Shown here in pieces: positions 12,560 to 23,590 of a stretch of 64,000 nt of DNA. Below the pieces are notes generated by a model, which saw only the letters and a program-made list of their open reading frames with translations, made no database searches and had not been told where the DNA came from. Position 1 is the first letter of the stretch. Every line of letters starts with the position of its first letter. This DNA is from Lumnitzera littorea (lineage: Eukaryota > Streptophyta > Magnoliopsida > Myrtales > Combretaceae): contig JAMXBB010000001.1 in NCBI GenBank assembly GCA_024138015.1, forward strand, positions 137,544,004-137,608,003. The letters are read 5' to 3'. A program made the translations under genes and the position numbers.

Positions 12560-15459
12560 ATGAAAAACATTTGTCTCACCATATTATTCCTTGTCCTAGA
12601 GTTCACGCTTATTTGGGTGTCCATGATGTTTTGTCTGTGCCAATCCAAAAGCAGTCTCCACCCTCTGATTCTAATCCCTGGAAGTGGTGGAAACCAGCTG
12701 GAAGCACGGCTGACGTCGGAGTACAGGCCGTCCGGGCTGTTCTGCAACCGTCAGTATCCGGTGGTGAAGGATAAGGATGGATGGTTCCGGTTGTGGTTTG
12801 ACCCAAGTGTGCTTCTTGCCCCTTTTACCAAGTGTTTTGCACAACGTATGATGTTGCACTATGATACTGATAAAGATGATTATCATAACGCCCCTGGAGT
12901 TGAAACCAGAGTCCCGAATTTTGGTTCCACTCAATCACTTCTTTACCTTGACCCAAATCTCAAGTAAGTTTCGCAATTGCGATATGAATATAATTCTTGT
13001 AGTTATGTAGATTGAACTAATTTTAATACCATGTAGATATTTGAGAATATAATAATTGACAAGATTATATTAGTATCAAACGCTTTTAATTTTTCTGTTA
13101 ATAGTTGTTGCTGGTATTTATGTTTGAACTGTATCTGTTTTGTATCGCTGCAGTTTTCGTTACCGACATGTAGGGTTATCTAAGTTACAGCGTAGTATAG
13201 CTGTTTGTTTTAGTTGCAGCTTCTGTTGAACTATGTGGTATTGTTCAGCAACCACCCCTACCGAATTATTTAGTCCCACTCGACATGAATAGGAGCATAT
13301 TTACTTCCAGCAAGAAACATATATCGAAGAGTTGTTGATGAGTTTGATCGTGGGTTACCACAAGCTTTTAGAATATCTCATTAGTACGAATGATAAACTA
13401 GACGAATTGGAGCAAAATAATAGTTGATGTGCATGGGAATCAGCAAGATAAATGGATAAAGTAGTCTTGTATCGACTTAGAATTGGTCATTGCATGTAAT
13501 ATTACATTCTTATTTCATACAGAACCATTTTGTAGGCAGAATACAATTTGATAAATGGATTAAACTAGCCATCCTCTTGAATTCAGAATCTTGTTACCGT
13601 TTTCATGTTGATTCTGATAAATTTGAAGGATAGATGCAAAACATATATTATATAGGTAGGATGAGTTACAACAATGCAAATTCAACATGACCGGGTTGGT
13701 ACTAATTGAGATGTGTGATGGCTGGAAGAAGATTTTATATTTATGGAACTTTGCATTGGTACATTTTATGGAAAGAGCTTCCTGTTTCTTTCAATCATGG
13801 TACAGAGTATCGTGAAACAAAATCCCCATGCTTTCGGTTACGATCCTGCCATAGGGATTGGATTTTAAACAAATCAGTAAATACTTACTGTTTGTAGGAT
13901 TAATTATAGAAATAGAAGTTAGTAAATCAATCAGATTCAGAATAGGTTATAAATGATTAGTATAAACAGCATATTAGAATGTATAATATCATATATTTAT
14001 CACAGAAATAAACAAAAATCTTCTTCAAGAAGTCTCTCCTCTACCCCCCATTCTCCCTATTACTCCTACTTAATTTCTAGGAGACTTCCTCATCTCGAAT
14101 TAGATGATTTGATGTTTGCCTAATTGTCAGAGTTACTAGCAGCTATTAACTTTCTTTGTTGAATGTCTATTTTAACAAAATTTTATTGTGTTTTAGTGCC
14201 CTTTTGTTGCCAACTTTTCCTATTTGTTGGAACAGCTAGGGAAAAATGAAGACAGACTCATTTTTAGGTTTATAAATATGAAGGAAATCATCTCAATTTT
14301 GGCATACCTTGTGCATACCTACTTCCCCTCCTTCACTAATAATTTTGGAGTACAATTAATAAACATTGATCCCTGAAAGCATGATATGTTGTTGCTGGTA
14401 AATTGCAGATCCAACACGTTTTTTTCTAAATCCTTGAATCTGTTATATGTTGGTCAACAGTTTGCGCTTTTTTTAATTTTTATAGAGAATACATATTTTG
14501 GTGCCTTAAGCTTATTGCATAAATGGTTAATTTTGCTGCGCAGGTATATCACAGCTTACATGGCACATTTAGTCCACTCCCTGCAAAAGTTAGGCTACTC
14601 TGATGGCAAGACCCTCTTTGGAGCTCCATACGATTTTCGCTATGGCTTAGCACCCGAAGAACATCCTTGTAAGGTTGGCTCTAAGTTCTTACAAGACCTC
14701 AAAGATTTAATCGAAAAGGCAAGCAAATCTAATCAAGGGAAACCAGTCATTCTTGTCTCGCATAGCTTAGGCGGTCTTTTTGTCCTCAAACTCCTGAATC
14801 GAAACTCTCGGTCTTGGCAACGGAAGTATATCAAACACTTCATCGCATTGTCTGCTCCCTGGGGCGGTACAGTCCAGGAAATGGCAACATTTGCTTCTGG
14901 ATACACTCTAGGAGTTCCTTTGGTCGATCCACTACTGGTTAGAGCTGAGCAGAGGAGTTCTGAGAGCAACTTATGGCTTCTTCCTTCACAAAATGTTTTT
15001 GACAGGACAAAACCGCTAGTGATTACCCCGAACGCTAACTACACCGTCAATGATATCGCACGATTTTTAAGTGACATTGGATTCAGTGAAGGTGTTCAGC
15101 CATATTATTCCAGGATCCTGCCACTGACCAAACAGTTCACTGCGCCGGAAGTGCCAGTTACTTGCATAATTGGCTCAGATGTAAAAACTCCTGAGACTCT
15201 GTTCTATGGAAAGGATGGATTCAATAAACAACCTGAGATTATTTATGGTAACGGAGATGGGACGGTTAACATGGTGAGTTTGTTGGCATTGCAGACGGTG
15301 TGGAGGAACAAGAGGGATGAGTCTGTGAGAATGATCATGATTCGGGGAGTTTCTCATACATCAATACTAAGCGAAGAAGGCGCGCTTAAAGAAATTGTTG
15401 ATGAAATTGTAAAGATTAATAATGCTCGTGTTATGAGTTCAGATGTGATGAAGAGATGA
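12560..15459 (+). CDS. LCAT1: LCAT-like 1 acyltransferase/phospholipase (PF02450 family), two exons
   Basis: Exon 1 is 12560-12963 and exon 2 is 14544-15459, joined over a phase-2 intron (12964-14543, GTAAGT...GCGCAG) to give 439 residues, close to the usual length of plant LCAT-like 1 proteins. Residues 4-27 form a hydrophobic signal peptide or anchor. The PGSGGNQLEARL block (40-51) and Cys62/Cys92 lid loop follow. The alpha/beta-hydrolase triad is complete: Ser209 in SHSLGG, Asp373 in GDGTVN and His406 in GVSHTS; APYDFRYG (162-169) and APWGGT (239-244) are also conserved. The intron joins LYLDPNLK to YITAYM without loss of similarity. The family moves or hydrolyses acyl groups of phospholipids or sterol esters; the substrate cannot be told here, and a secreted or endomembrane location is inferred. 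A Mutator-like element starts about 340 bp beyond the stop and may set the limit of the 3' end. The open frame from 14386 to 14543 is intron. Confidence 0.9.
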
Positions 15460-15787
15460 TTTTGATAACATCTAAATTCTAATTGTTGATAACATTCTTG
15501 TTTCTATGATCATCTTCTGTTCTTTATCTGAGATTTATGCACGGATTTCTTATTCCAAAATTACATGTAAATCGTTAAGATAGCTTGGAATGAATGGGCA
15601 CATTGGCATTCCAGAGTAAAATAGCAATCCAATTGCTCTGGCTGTCTCCAAGAAGGGCTATGTTTTCTTTCAATAATGCCTTCTCGTTTTGGTGTTTGTC
15701 GAACTAACTTTTGTTGGTAACCGCCTATTCTTAAGAACAGGGCTTGGCAATCTTGGTCTGCCATGGTATGATTGAACATTACGTTGG

Positions 15788-15796
15788 AACAATTTG
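15788..15796. repeat. Left target-site duplication of the MULE
   Basis: AACAATTTG here matches AACATTTTG at 21292-21300 in 8 of 9 positions, the 9-bp size produced by Mutator-like elements. Confidence 0.6.
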
Positions 15797-15890
15797 GGGA
15801 AAAGGGAAAAAAATGCAAGAAAAAAAAATTACAAAAATGCGACATCTAGAAAAATAATCCCAGAAATACTCCATTTGAAATTACCTTTTA
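15797..15890 (+). repeat. MULE left terminal inverted repeat
   Basis: It begins with GGGAAAAGGG and runs to about the TTACC phrase near 15890. It pairs with the right end, which holds the same blocks in the same order on the other strand. Confidence 0.7.
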
Positions 15891-16319
15891 AAAAACGATT
15901 TCAATACAAATTATTTCAATGCATCTACATTTTATATTTTCATTTATCCCTCCACTTTAAATTTAGTCTAGCCTATATGTGATTACAGTTGAAAATGTAA
16001 TGACCTTAAATTTAGTCGAGCTCATGCACGATTTTAGTTAAAAACGTAATCAGAATACAATGTTCAATAGATAGTTTTTTTTTCTATAGTTAATCAATCG
16101 AATTATATTCGGTTATTTATTTGTAAGTTATTCAGTTTTGTCCTCTTTTAGTACTACACAAATACGCATTTTCAACCAACATTGAAACTTGTTAATAACA
16201 TTAAATTATGAAGAAATGAAACCATTATACGAAATGTAAGTACATTGTCAAAATAGTTAAATAGTATTTCGAAAATAAGGAAAGTAAATTAAAAGTGAAA
16301 TATCCAAAACTAATGACGT

Positions 16320-17345
16320 CGACATCATTGTCGAGCCAGTAGCTAAGCATCATGGGGTTCTACGTTGTCTTGGGGCTCAACCATTTAGGCTTTATCCAGC
16401 TGTGTGATCTGTCAACCGTCCTAGTTGTAAGCATCTGAGAACGATCCATGCATGGGGAATAAAGAAGGGTACATCTGCATAACTCCCTTACCCATGTTGT
16501 ATTAAGGATCTCTATCTGGCCTTCTTAATAGGGGGGGTGGTATGGACCTAACTAATGGAGGGGACATGGTGTGGTACATAGAATCCTCGAAGCTCTTCTC
16601 GAGGAATGGCCTGCGGAACTTAAATTCAGGTAGTTTAAGAAATGTTGGCAGCTAGAAGTGTGGGGGAGAAGTATCATTGTAAATCTCCACGTCGGGCTGT
16701 CTACGTCCTTAGCCCCTAACTCAACGACGACCATGTGCCTAACAGTCCCTAACTCTCTGTGGCTCATCTAGTAGGAAGTTGTCTTCATTGACATTTGGAT
16801 TAGGTAAAGCTGGGTTGCGTAGGTGGGCCCCGATAATTCCCTAAAGGAGGTCATATACTCGATGCTACTTGGATCACCTGCATTCCAAACATAAAAGTTT
16901 GAGTTGCATATAAATAAAGAAATAAAAGTGTAAATAAAAAAACAACTGTACATACCATATATATCTAGGTAGCCTTAAACCAGCCGATGTGTTTGCAAGA
17001 AACTTGCTGGTACCAAGAAACATAATTAGGATGTATACCAGGTGGTAGTCACACCAAGCTATTCAGTTTCAGCAATCTTCTCATTGTGCTATCCAATTTG
17101 CATGGTGGGTCACCCAATTTATCTCCGTCCTACCCTTCAGGTTGATATTATGTAGTGTCTACCCCATATTAGGGTTGCCCAATTGAACTAAGAAGCCCTA
17201 AATCAGCCGATGTATTTTAAGGTAACTTACTAGTACCAAGAAACGTAATTCAAATGTATACGTAGATCTATCGAGATCTCTTAACCATCGTGACACCTAA
17301 ATATCGCCTCACATTTATGGCACTTGAGCCAATAGTTTTCCTATA
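16320..17345 (-). pseudogene. Plant mobile domain (PMD) remnant inside the MULE
   Basis: On the minus strand the conceptual translation includes a phrase like INLKG-TEINWVTHHANWIAQW, followed by NYVSWYQQV, the pattern (LRG..nW..H..yi..W, then a WYR.. motif) found at the end of plant mobile domains such as MAIN/MAIL and 'phosphatase 7 long form'-like proteins. A DEPQRVRDC-like phrase lies near 16760. Stops and shifts interrupt it. A phrase near 16975-17035 recurs near 17200-17262, an internal direct duplication of about 225 bp. It lies downstream of the transposase remnant on the same strand and inside the same terminal repeats, so the domain travels with the element. PMDs are known partners of MULEs; capture or fusion here is inferred. 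Confidence 0.6.
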
Positions 17346-17660
17346 ACCAAGGAAGAAGAAATATTGTTACAATCAGTATAGGAATGGAACAAATCACAAG
17401 CATATTTTCCATTTGCTATTCCTTACCTGATTACCCTACATTAACTCAGACCTATGGGATGGCTGTAAGTGAAGCAGTGACCTATTTACCAATCCTGGAT
17501 CCATCTGCTCCTGTAAGTACAAAAGAGAAAAAAAAAATTGTAAGCTCACTAGAAAACTCATATTGTAAAAATAAAAAGTTAGAAAAAAGAACTACTTCTT
17601 AAATATACTACCATATACATAATTAATAAATATTATCATAGGTTTTTCGCTTTCAATAAG

Positions 17661-20038
17661 TTAACTACCAGTGGATCCACTCGACATTGGTTGTCTTCCT
17701 CGCTGTGAACATCTTCTCCTATTATATCCATCCCCACCGCATAATCCATAGGTGTAAATTAACGGTCCCTTCTGAATGTCCATCTCATTTTGGAATCGTT
17801 TCTCTTGTGGTCTATCTGGATTTTTAACCCTATCTAATGTTGTAACTGGATGCTTCACAAGAATGTCAAGATATGACCAATTGACTTATCGATACTGGGC
17901 ATAAAGGAACACGCATATATATGTAGATGATTTTGCAACATATAACAATACCCAATGTGTACAGTATAATCTATACTCATTTTTCTCATAACAGCTATAA
18001 CGTGTAAGCACGGAATTTTGTATGTTTATCACTTATTGTAAGTACACCGTGTGGTCCTAAGGGTGACCGTATGGCTATTCTCTCTTTTTTGGTCATGCAT
18101 TGTTGGTCTAGGCATTGTGATGACCTCAAATATTTACTCATTTTAGCAAAAAATCACAACTCGGTGACCGCTAGCTACTTTATGGCACCTATCAAACTTT
18201 CTCTTCATGAATTTGGTCAACACTTTGCGAATACCCATTTGCTCTGCTAACTTGATCCTACGTTTGTTGAAGTAGTCGTTGTAGTTGTAGAAAGTTTTCT
18301 TAAGTAGTATCGCAAAGGGCAAGTTCCTAGCATCATGTAAAGCACTATTATAACTTTTTGCAATGTTGGTCATCCCATGACTAAACCAAGCTCCGTCATC
18401 GTATGCCAACGTCCATATTTTAGGATGTAGGCCTCTAAAATAAGCTCTAGTATGGGATCTCATAATCTTAGCCTCGTCATAGTAGGCATGAAACTTTCGA
18501 GGTTGCAACTAGTAAACTGTCTTCTTTATCAACTCTTTGCATTCTTTGTATTGGCAACGTGTTGAAGTTACTGGTGATGTGTCGAATACACCACCACTAA
18601 GGCCAACCCCTTAACCATACTGCATTCTTGCCTTCTATCGTAGACTAGATCTTAGCATGATAATCCAAAATCAAACATATATCGATACAATCTCTTATAA
18701 CGTGCATGAGCACACACGTTATGAACCAACTCTAGCTATCGAAACATTTGTCATCACCTAGGGCGAAATTAAGTGAGATTATGTGATTATGACCATCAAT
18801 TCCAATCGCAATCAATAGTTAATGCTTATACTTCCCATATAGGAATGTTCTATCGATTATAACTACAGGCTTGCAATGTATAAACGCCTCAATGCATAGT
18901 ACGAATGCTCGGAAGACTCTATCGAAGAACATTTTCCTGGCAGTATTACTGTCTCACCATTTCTACTCTACCATAGTATCGGGATTAGCTTCTCGGATCT
19001 CATTTAATAAATGTGAGAACATCACATATAATTCTTCCCACTTACCATAAACCTATTCAATCACTTTGTACTTCGCTTCCCTAATTCTCTTAATGTGAAC
19101 AATATAATCGTATTTTTGCAAATAATCGCCTGCAAGTGTCTTACCTTAACACGAAGTGACAATTGAACATCTTTAATTAAAAAGTAGGATAGCGTGTTTG
19201 AGTCCAATTTCAAGTGGTCCTGGCTAATTGTGGGATTGAGGCACGTGTATGGACTTATGAACCTAGTTACCACAAAGCATCTTGCATGTTGCTTCTTATG
19301 AGCTCTGAGTCTCCACCTGCAACCCTTTTCCCAATCAATGCATCTAATAGACCGTAATGTTGGTTCGGACTTCATCATGATGGAGTTATGGTGGTTCATA
19401 ACATGATGCAGCCTTACAACTGTCTATAGATGTTTTTTATTCTTGAATTGTATGCTCACCTTCAATTCATTGCTAAAGCTCCATTCACCACCACTTATAC
19501 TATCATCAGCCAGTAGTCCATCCCCTACACTTAACGTATAGAAAGGTACTAGTTCCGACATCCCGATCGTGTTGACAAATGTTGCTAGCCCATGTCTCTA
19601 ATTATTCCATCCATGTGAGCCTTGTACTTCTTCCACTTCTTGCAACCAACATTTACTCAGGCTAACGTTAACATTACTATTTGTATCATCAGAATATTTA
19701 TCAATGTCAGCGAATGCCAATTTATTTTCCGCATCAATATCTCTATTAAACTCACTAGTGATCAAGACATTAGGTTCACTGGACAAGCGATCGATGCTCG
19801 GTACGTGACTCAGTGGGACCGCTCGTGATTTGAACACCTCGGCTTCAACTTGCAATCCAAGATCATTACTGTGCTGTCCAACATCATCCTCAACTGTGAT
19901 AGGGGCTATCGGTAGTGAGTTCACTTCATAAATTTCAATATAAATCTCTATAAAACCGTTGACTCCACCACGTCCTACTAAGGAAGCCATCAGTTGTTGG
20001 ACATTGTAAACATCGTTGATGGGGATGGCATAGAACAT
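17661..20038 (-). pseudogene. MuDR-type MULE transposase, decayed
   Basis: Four segments in the proper order on the minus strand support this. (1) 19598-20038 is an acidic N-terminal region. (2) 19061-19399 is the MuDR zinc-binding domain, with GCRWRLRA and later PYTCLNPTIS, DHLKLDS. (3) About 18143-18910 is the catalytic core, including KPVVIIDRTFLYGKY (the first catalytic Asp region, near 18860-18905), a following LLIAIGIDG phrase, and near 18143-18508 the segment after the core. (4) 17661-17858 carries a damaged CCHC knuckle (LCGGDGYNRRRC, first Cys changed). Frameshifts and stops separate the parts, so no active enzyme can be made. The family cuts and re-joins transposon ends in the nucleus. 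Confidence 0.8.
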
Positions 20039-21117
20039 GTCTCTAATCCTATTTACGAGAGGGCATTTGTTAATTAACTTGATTAGGTATGTTGTTATGT
20101 CAACCTAAAGCCAATTACATATTATTTCAACTACCTGGTCATACGTGACCCCAAATGGAACCGTAACTATTATTCTCGGACACTTGTCATATCACACTTC
20201 ATTTTCTCCATTCATAATATTTCCACCAACATAATAAACCAACCTCATATTAGCCATTATATACTCGTTTGCCACATCAACTATGTAAACTTTAACATGC
20301 ACGTCTAAAAGTACTACATTATGCTAGTAGACACACTCTACTCCAGTTCATAAATATATTACCTAATTTGATTTCACTATCATTATCCCTTAACGGCACT
20401 AGAATCAGTAATTATTCTAACTGAAACAAATAAATAAGTTACATTGCTTCACAAGCTAATTCTTTAATTACACCCCTAAATACTAATTATTTGTATATGT
20501 ATCATCTAATACACATATGTACATATAATATAGTACTTACATACATGTACATATAAACATTACTAAATAATGAGTACAACGTTTTGAGAAATAAAAATTA
20601 TACAAACATTAACATCATACAAAAAATAACAAACCCAAATATGGCACATATATATAAATGATTAACAAATATATATTTATACAAAAAAATAGCTTAGCTT
20701 ACATGCAACGAGGAGAACAATGTATCATCATGTGAACAACGATGTACACAATTTATACAAACATTAACGTCATACAAACATTAATGTCATACAAAAAATG
20801 ACATTTTACATACGAACATACACATCTACCCAAAAATTACTAATAGACAATAATGTACCATCATGTGTCAAGCGAGAATACTATTTCTTCAAAAAATATA
20901 TAGTTAAAATAGATCAAAACGAGTAAAAATCATACATTTTCCTATATTGATGTCTAAAGAGAGAAAGCGATAATAGCGTATCGATTGTTTCCTCGTTTCC
21001 AAAAAAACTTCCCAAAATGTAGACTTACATTACACAACTATTTTGATTCTATGATTGATTCGTTAAAAAATGAACCTATATAGCCAATTTGATTGAGGGC
21101 TTTCTTGAATGGTTGAA

Positions 21118-21133
21118 GAGAGAGAGAGAGAGT
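21118..21133 (+). repeat. (GA)n microsatellite
   Basis: About eight GA units within the 5' non-coding part of the MULE. Confidence 0.85.
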
Positions 21134-21194
21134 ATTGAAGAAACTAGACATGCAAAATAGAGGAGTAGAAGGGGTAAGGGAGTTTTAATAGCCG

Positions 21195-21291
21195 TGGAGG
21201 TAAGTTCAAGTGAGGTATTTTTATGATTATTTTTGTAGATGTTGCCTTTATATATATATATATATATATATTGCATTTTTTTCCATTCCCC
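21195..21291 (-). repeat. MULE right terminal inverted repeat
   Basis: Read on the minus strand from 21291 it begins GGGGAATGGAAAAAAATGC, and its similarity to the left terminal repeat resumes after a TA run. The TA run is absent from the left repeat. Confidence 0.7.
21249..21271. repeat. (TA)n microsatellite in the MULE right terminal repeat
   Basis: About eleven TA units interrupt the right terminal repeat, at the place where the left repeat has a short A-rich stretch. Confidence 0.9.
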
Positions 21292-21300
21292 AACATTTTG
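21292..21300. repeat. Right target-site duplication of the MULE
   Basis: AACATTTTG, which differs by one base from the left flank at 15788-15796. Confidence 0.6.
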
Positions 21301-22531
21301 CAGTGATTTTGAATATGAAGAAAGACTACATTTTGTATAATCATCACAATTGTCAAAATAATGTCAGAACATTACTACTGAAATTAGGTATGATATCCCA
21401 AGGGAGCAAAGCCTATATTGATTGTATTAGAAAAGCTGTAGTTTATTAGGTCAAGATAGTATACGTCAAGTCATAACTAATTATCATTGTTTGGACAGAG
21501 TGGTCGAAAGGATGTATTAGTCACTTGTTAAGAAAGAACGTAACTGAGATACACGTTAAGACTGATAAAAAGATGGTTTACAAATATCGGGATCTGTAAA
21601 TAAATGGTCGACATTAATTTAATATAAAAGTTATAGATCAACTATACCTATTTTTATTTGCCTACTTTCACCTATCTCACCTATTCTTATCTACAAAAGC
21701 AAGGCGGTTTTGGACCACCACGAGCGAGCCTTCCTGCTCAAGCTGCCGATGGCCCCAAATTTGCCGCTCCCAGAAATTGGTCTGTGACACTAGTGGGTGT
21801 ATGATTCCGACATCAACCTAACATTATACACTTGAATGAACTTATTGCAAAAAAAGAATTAAATTACGATCAGATAAATGTTGTAGCTTTTAAGAAATGT
21901 GAATGTGCAGTTTAGCATGAGACAAAAATGCAAGGAAGTTTAATTGCTCATTATAGTAGACAACTTGACTCAACGGAGCAAAAGAAGAAAGAAAACAAAA
22001 ATCAACCGTCTTTTTTCCTTAACCTGTGTTTTATCCTTGGGCCTTATACTGATTGGGATACTCAACGAGTTCAAATCGAAACATTTTATCTTTTATGTGA
22101 TCATCCGTCGCACAATATTCACAAAAGCGTTTAATATTACATCTAGTCTCTTATTGAAATACCTCAACGCGCAAAGCTTAGATAGCCGTTGGGCTACCCC
22201 GTAGATTCTTCCGACAAGATCAACCGAAATTCTAAACTTAGGCTTTGGGCATGCATGCTTAATCTGATAAATTAAAAGGAGCGAAAATTTACAAATTATT
22301 TTCAAAACGAAGTAAATTATATGAAACGAAAAGGAGAGCCATTTTATTTTTTTAATTATTTTTCAATAAATACATATTATGAGATTAATTGAATTAAATT
22401 TCATCAATTTCATTTAAAAACCAATACTCATACTATTAAAGTATTAAGATCTTGATAAAAAAAAATGAATGTTTTAAATAAATAATTTTGATTATTTAAA
22501 GTATTAGTTAAATTATACAAATCATCTCTAA
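21301..22531. other. Gene-free stretch with a small GC-rich island
   Basis: No gene could be supported. Between about 21690 and 21790 the sequence becomes much richer in GC and has no stop in several frames on both strands, unlike its surroundings. No family was recognised. Open frames at 21928-22305 overlap on both strands and show no domain. Confidence 0.4.
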
Positions 22532-23447
22532 TAACTTTAGGGACTATATGAAACCCTAACTTTTTCACAAAGTCAATATTTGTACCCCCATCAAACAAGC
22601 ATAGGCACCACTCTTTTTGCTACTTAGGCTGCCATTTGTAGATGGAGCTGATGTGGATGTTTATATAACAATTTACCACATATTTTTTCAAATACATTTA
22701 ACTAATTAAATTAATTAATATTAAAAATAACTAAAAATGCATAAAATGAAAACCAAAAGGGAAAAGGTAGAAAATCATAGGAAAACAGAAAGAAACAAAA
22801 GATTAAAAAAATTAAGAAAATGAAAATAAAAAAGCAAAAAAAAAAAGTCATTATTGACCACCACTTATCTTGGTTGATCAAATAGTGCAATAGTCACTAT
22901 TTATTGTATTGATGGATCGTAGCTCATTATTGAAAATGGGTTACGTGACCCAATCATAGTAGGCGACTAATAGGTTTTTAATCCTTTTTTTTTTTTTAAT
23001 CGTTTCTTAGGTTTTAAGGATATTAGGCTACTATTCATCACTCCAAGAAGATTTTAGAAATAATCATTCTATTCTTTCTCTATTATCTTTAAGTAAACAA
23101 GCCATTATGGTAAAGCCATTGAATAACGCTCAATAACTCTCTCTTTGTCACAAGTAATCGTATAATCCCTGTGAAATGATCTATATCACCAACAATCCTA
23201 AATAGGCTACCCAAGAGCAAAGCGGCCAACAATAGCCACTTTTCCCTTTGTTTTTGTTGTCTAGTTTTTCTATTTATTGATTTTTTGTTATTTCTTTTTT
23301 ATTTTCTACCTTTTCCTTTTTCTTTTTGAAATATTTAATTTTTAGTTATTTTTAACTTTAATTAATTGAATATATTTTAAAAAATACTTGGTAAATTGCC
23401 ATATAAGTGCCTACATCGGCTTAATTACATATAGCACCCTAGTTATA
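22532..23447. mobile_element. Foldback element with ~250-300 bp inverted arms
   Basis: The left arm (about 22532-22860) and the right arm (about 23220-23447) are inverted copies: AACTTTAGGGACTATATG on the left matches AACTAGGGTGCTATATG on the reverse of the right, followed by CAATTTACCA, AAAATAACTAAAAAT and GGAAAAGGTAGAAAAT blocks in the same order. The centre (about 22860-23220) is non-coding. Long inverted ends without a gene suggest a non-autonomous Mutator-like or foldback DNA element; a target duplication could not be fixed. Confidence 0.6.
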
Positions 23448-23590
23448 TGAATTTTTTGCAATTTTCTCTCCTTTTTTTTATATGTCAGCTATCATATTAC
23501 TGACTACGAGGAATGGAGAATCGAATACAATCTATTTTCTTAGTTGAACAATATTTAAATTACTAGATTACAACATTATGGTTAAGTCAC

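Larger units (their letters stand above)
15797..21291 (-). mobile_element. Full-length Mutator-like element (MULE) with plant mobile domain
   Basis: The left end (GGGAAAAGGGAAAAAAATGC...) and the reverse complement of the right end (GGGGAATGGAAAAAAATGC...) match and stay similar for about 90 bp, sharing CATCTA-AAAAATAATC and a later GAA-TTACC phrase. Nine-bp flanks match at 8 of 9 positions. Inside, all on the minus strand, are remnants of the MuDR transposase (N-terminal region, zinc-binding domain, catalytic core, zinc knuckle) and a plant mobile domain. The coding part has many stops, so it is inactive. At about 5.5 kb it is a normal size for an autonomous MULE. Ends and domains are seen; the single-element interpretation follows from them. 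Confidence 0.82.

Noticed and set aside
12517..12934. Several overlapping open frames on both strands
   Set aside because: Shadows of LCAT-like exon 1, which alone has family motifs.
14386..14543. In-frame extension upstream of LCAT-like exon 2
   Set aside because: It lies before a good acceptor (GCGCAG) and its peptide does not match the family; exon 1 joins directly to 14544.
14733..15357. Minus-strand open frames
   Set aside because: Antisense shadows of LCAT-like exon 2.
17384..17602. 72-codon plus-strand open frame
   Set aside because: Opposite strand to the MULE coding remnants, ends in an A-rich run, no domain.
21076..21449. Open frames spanning the TA run
   Set aside because: Encoded by the TA microsatellite and the MULE terminal repeat.
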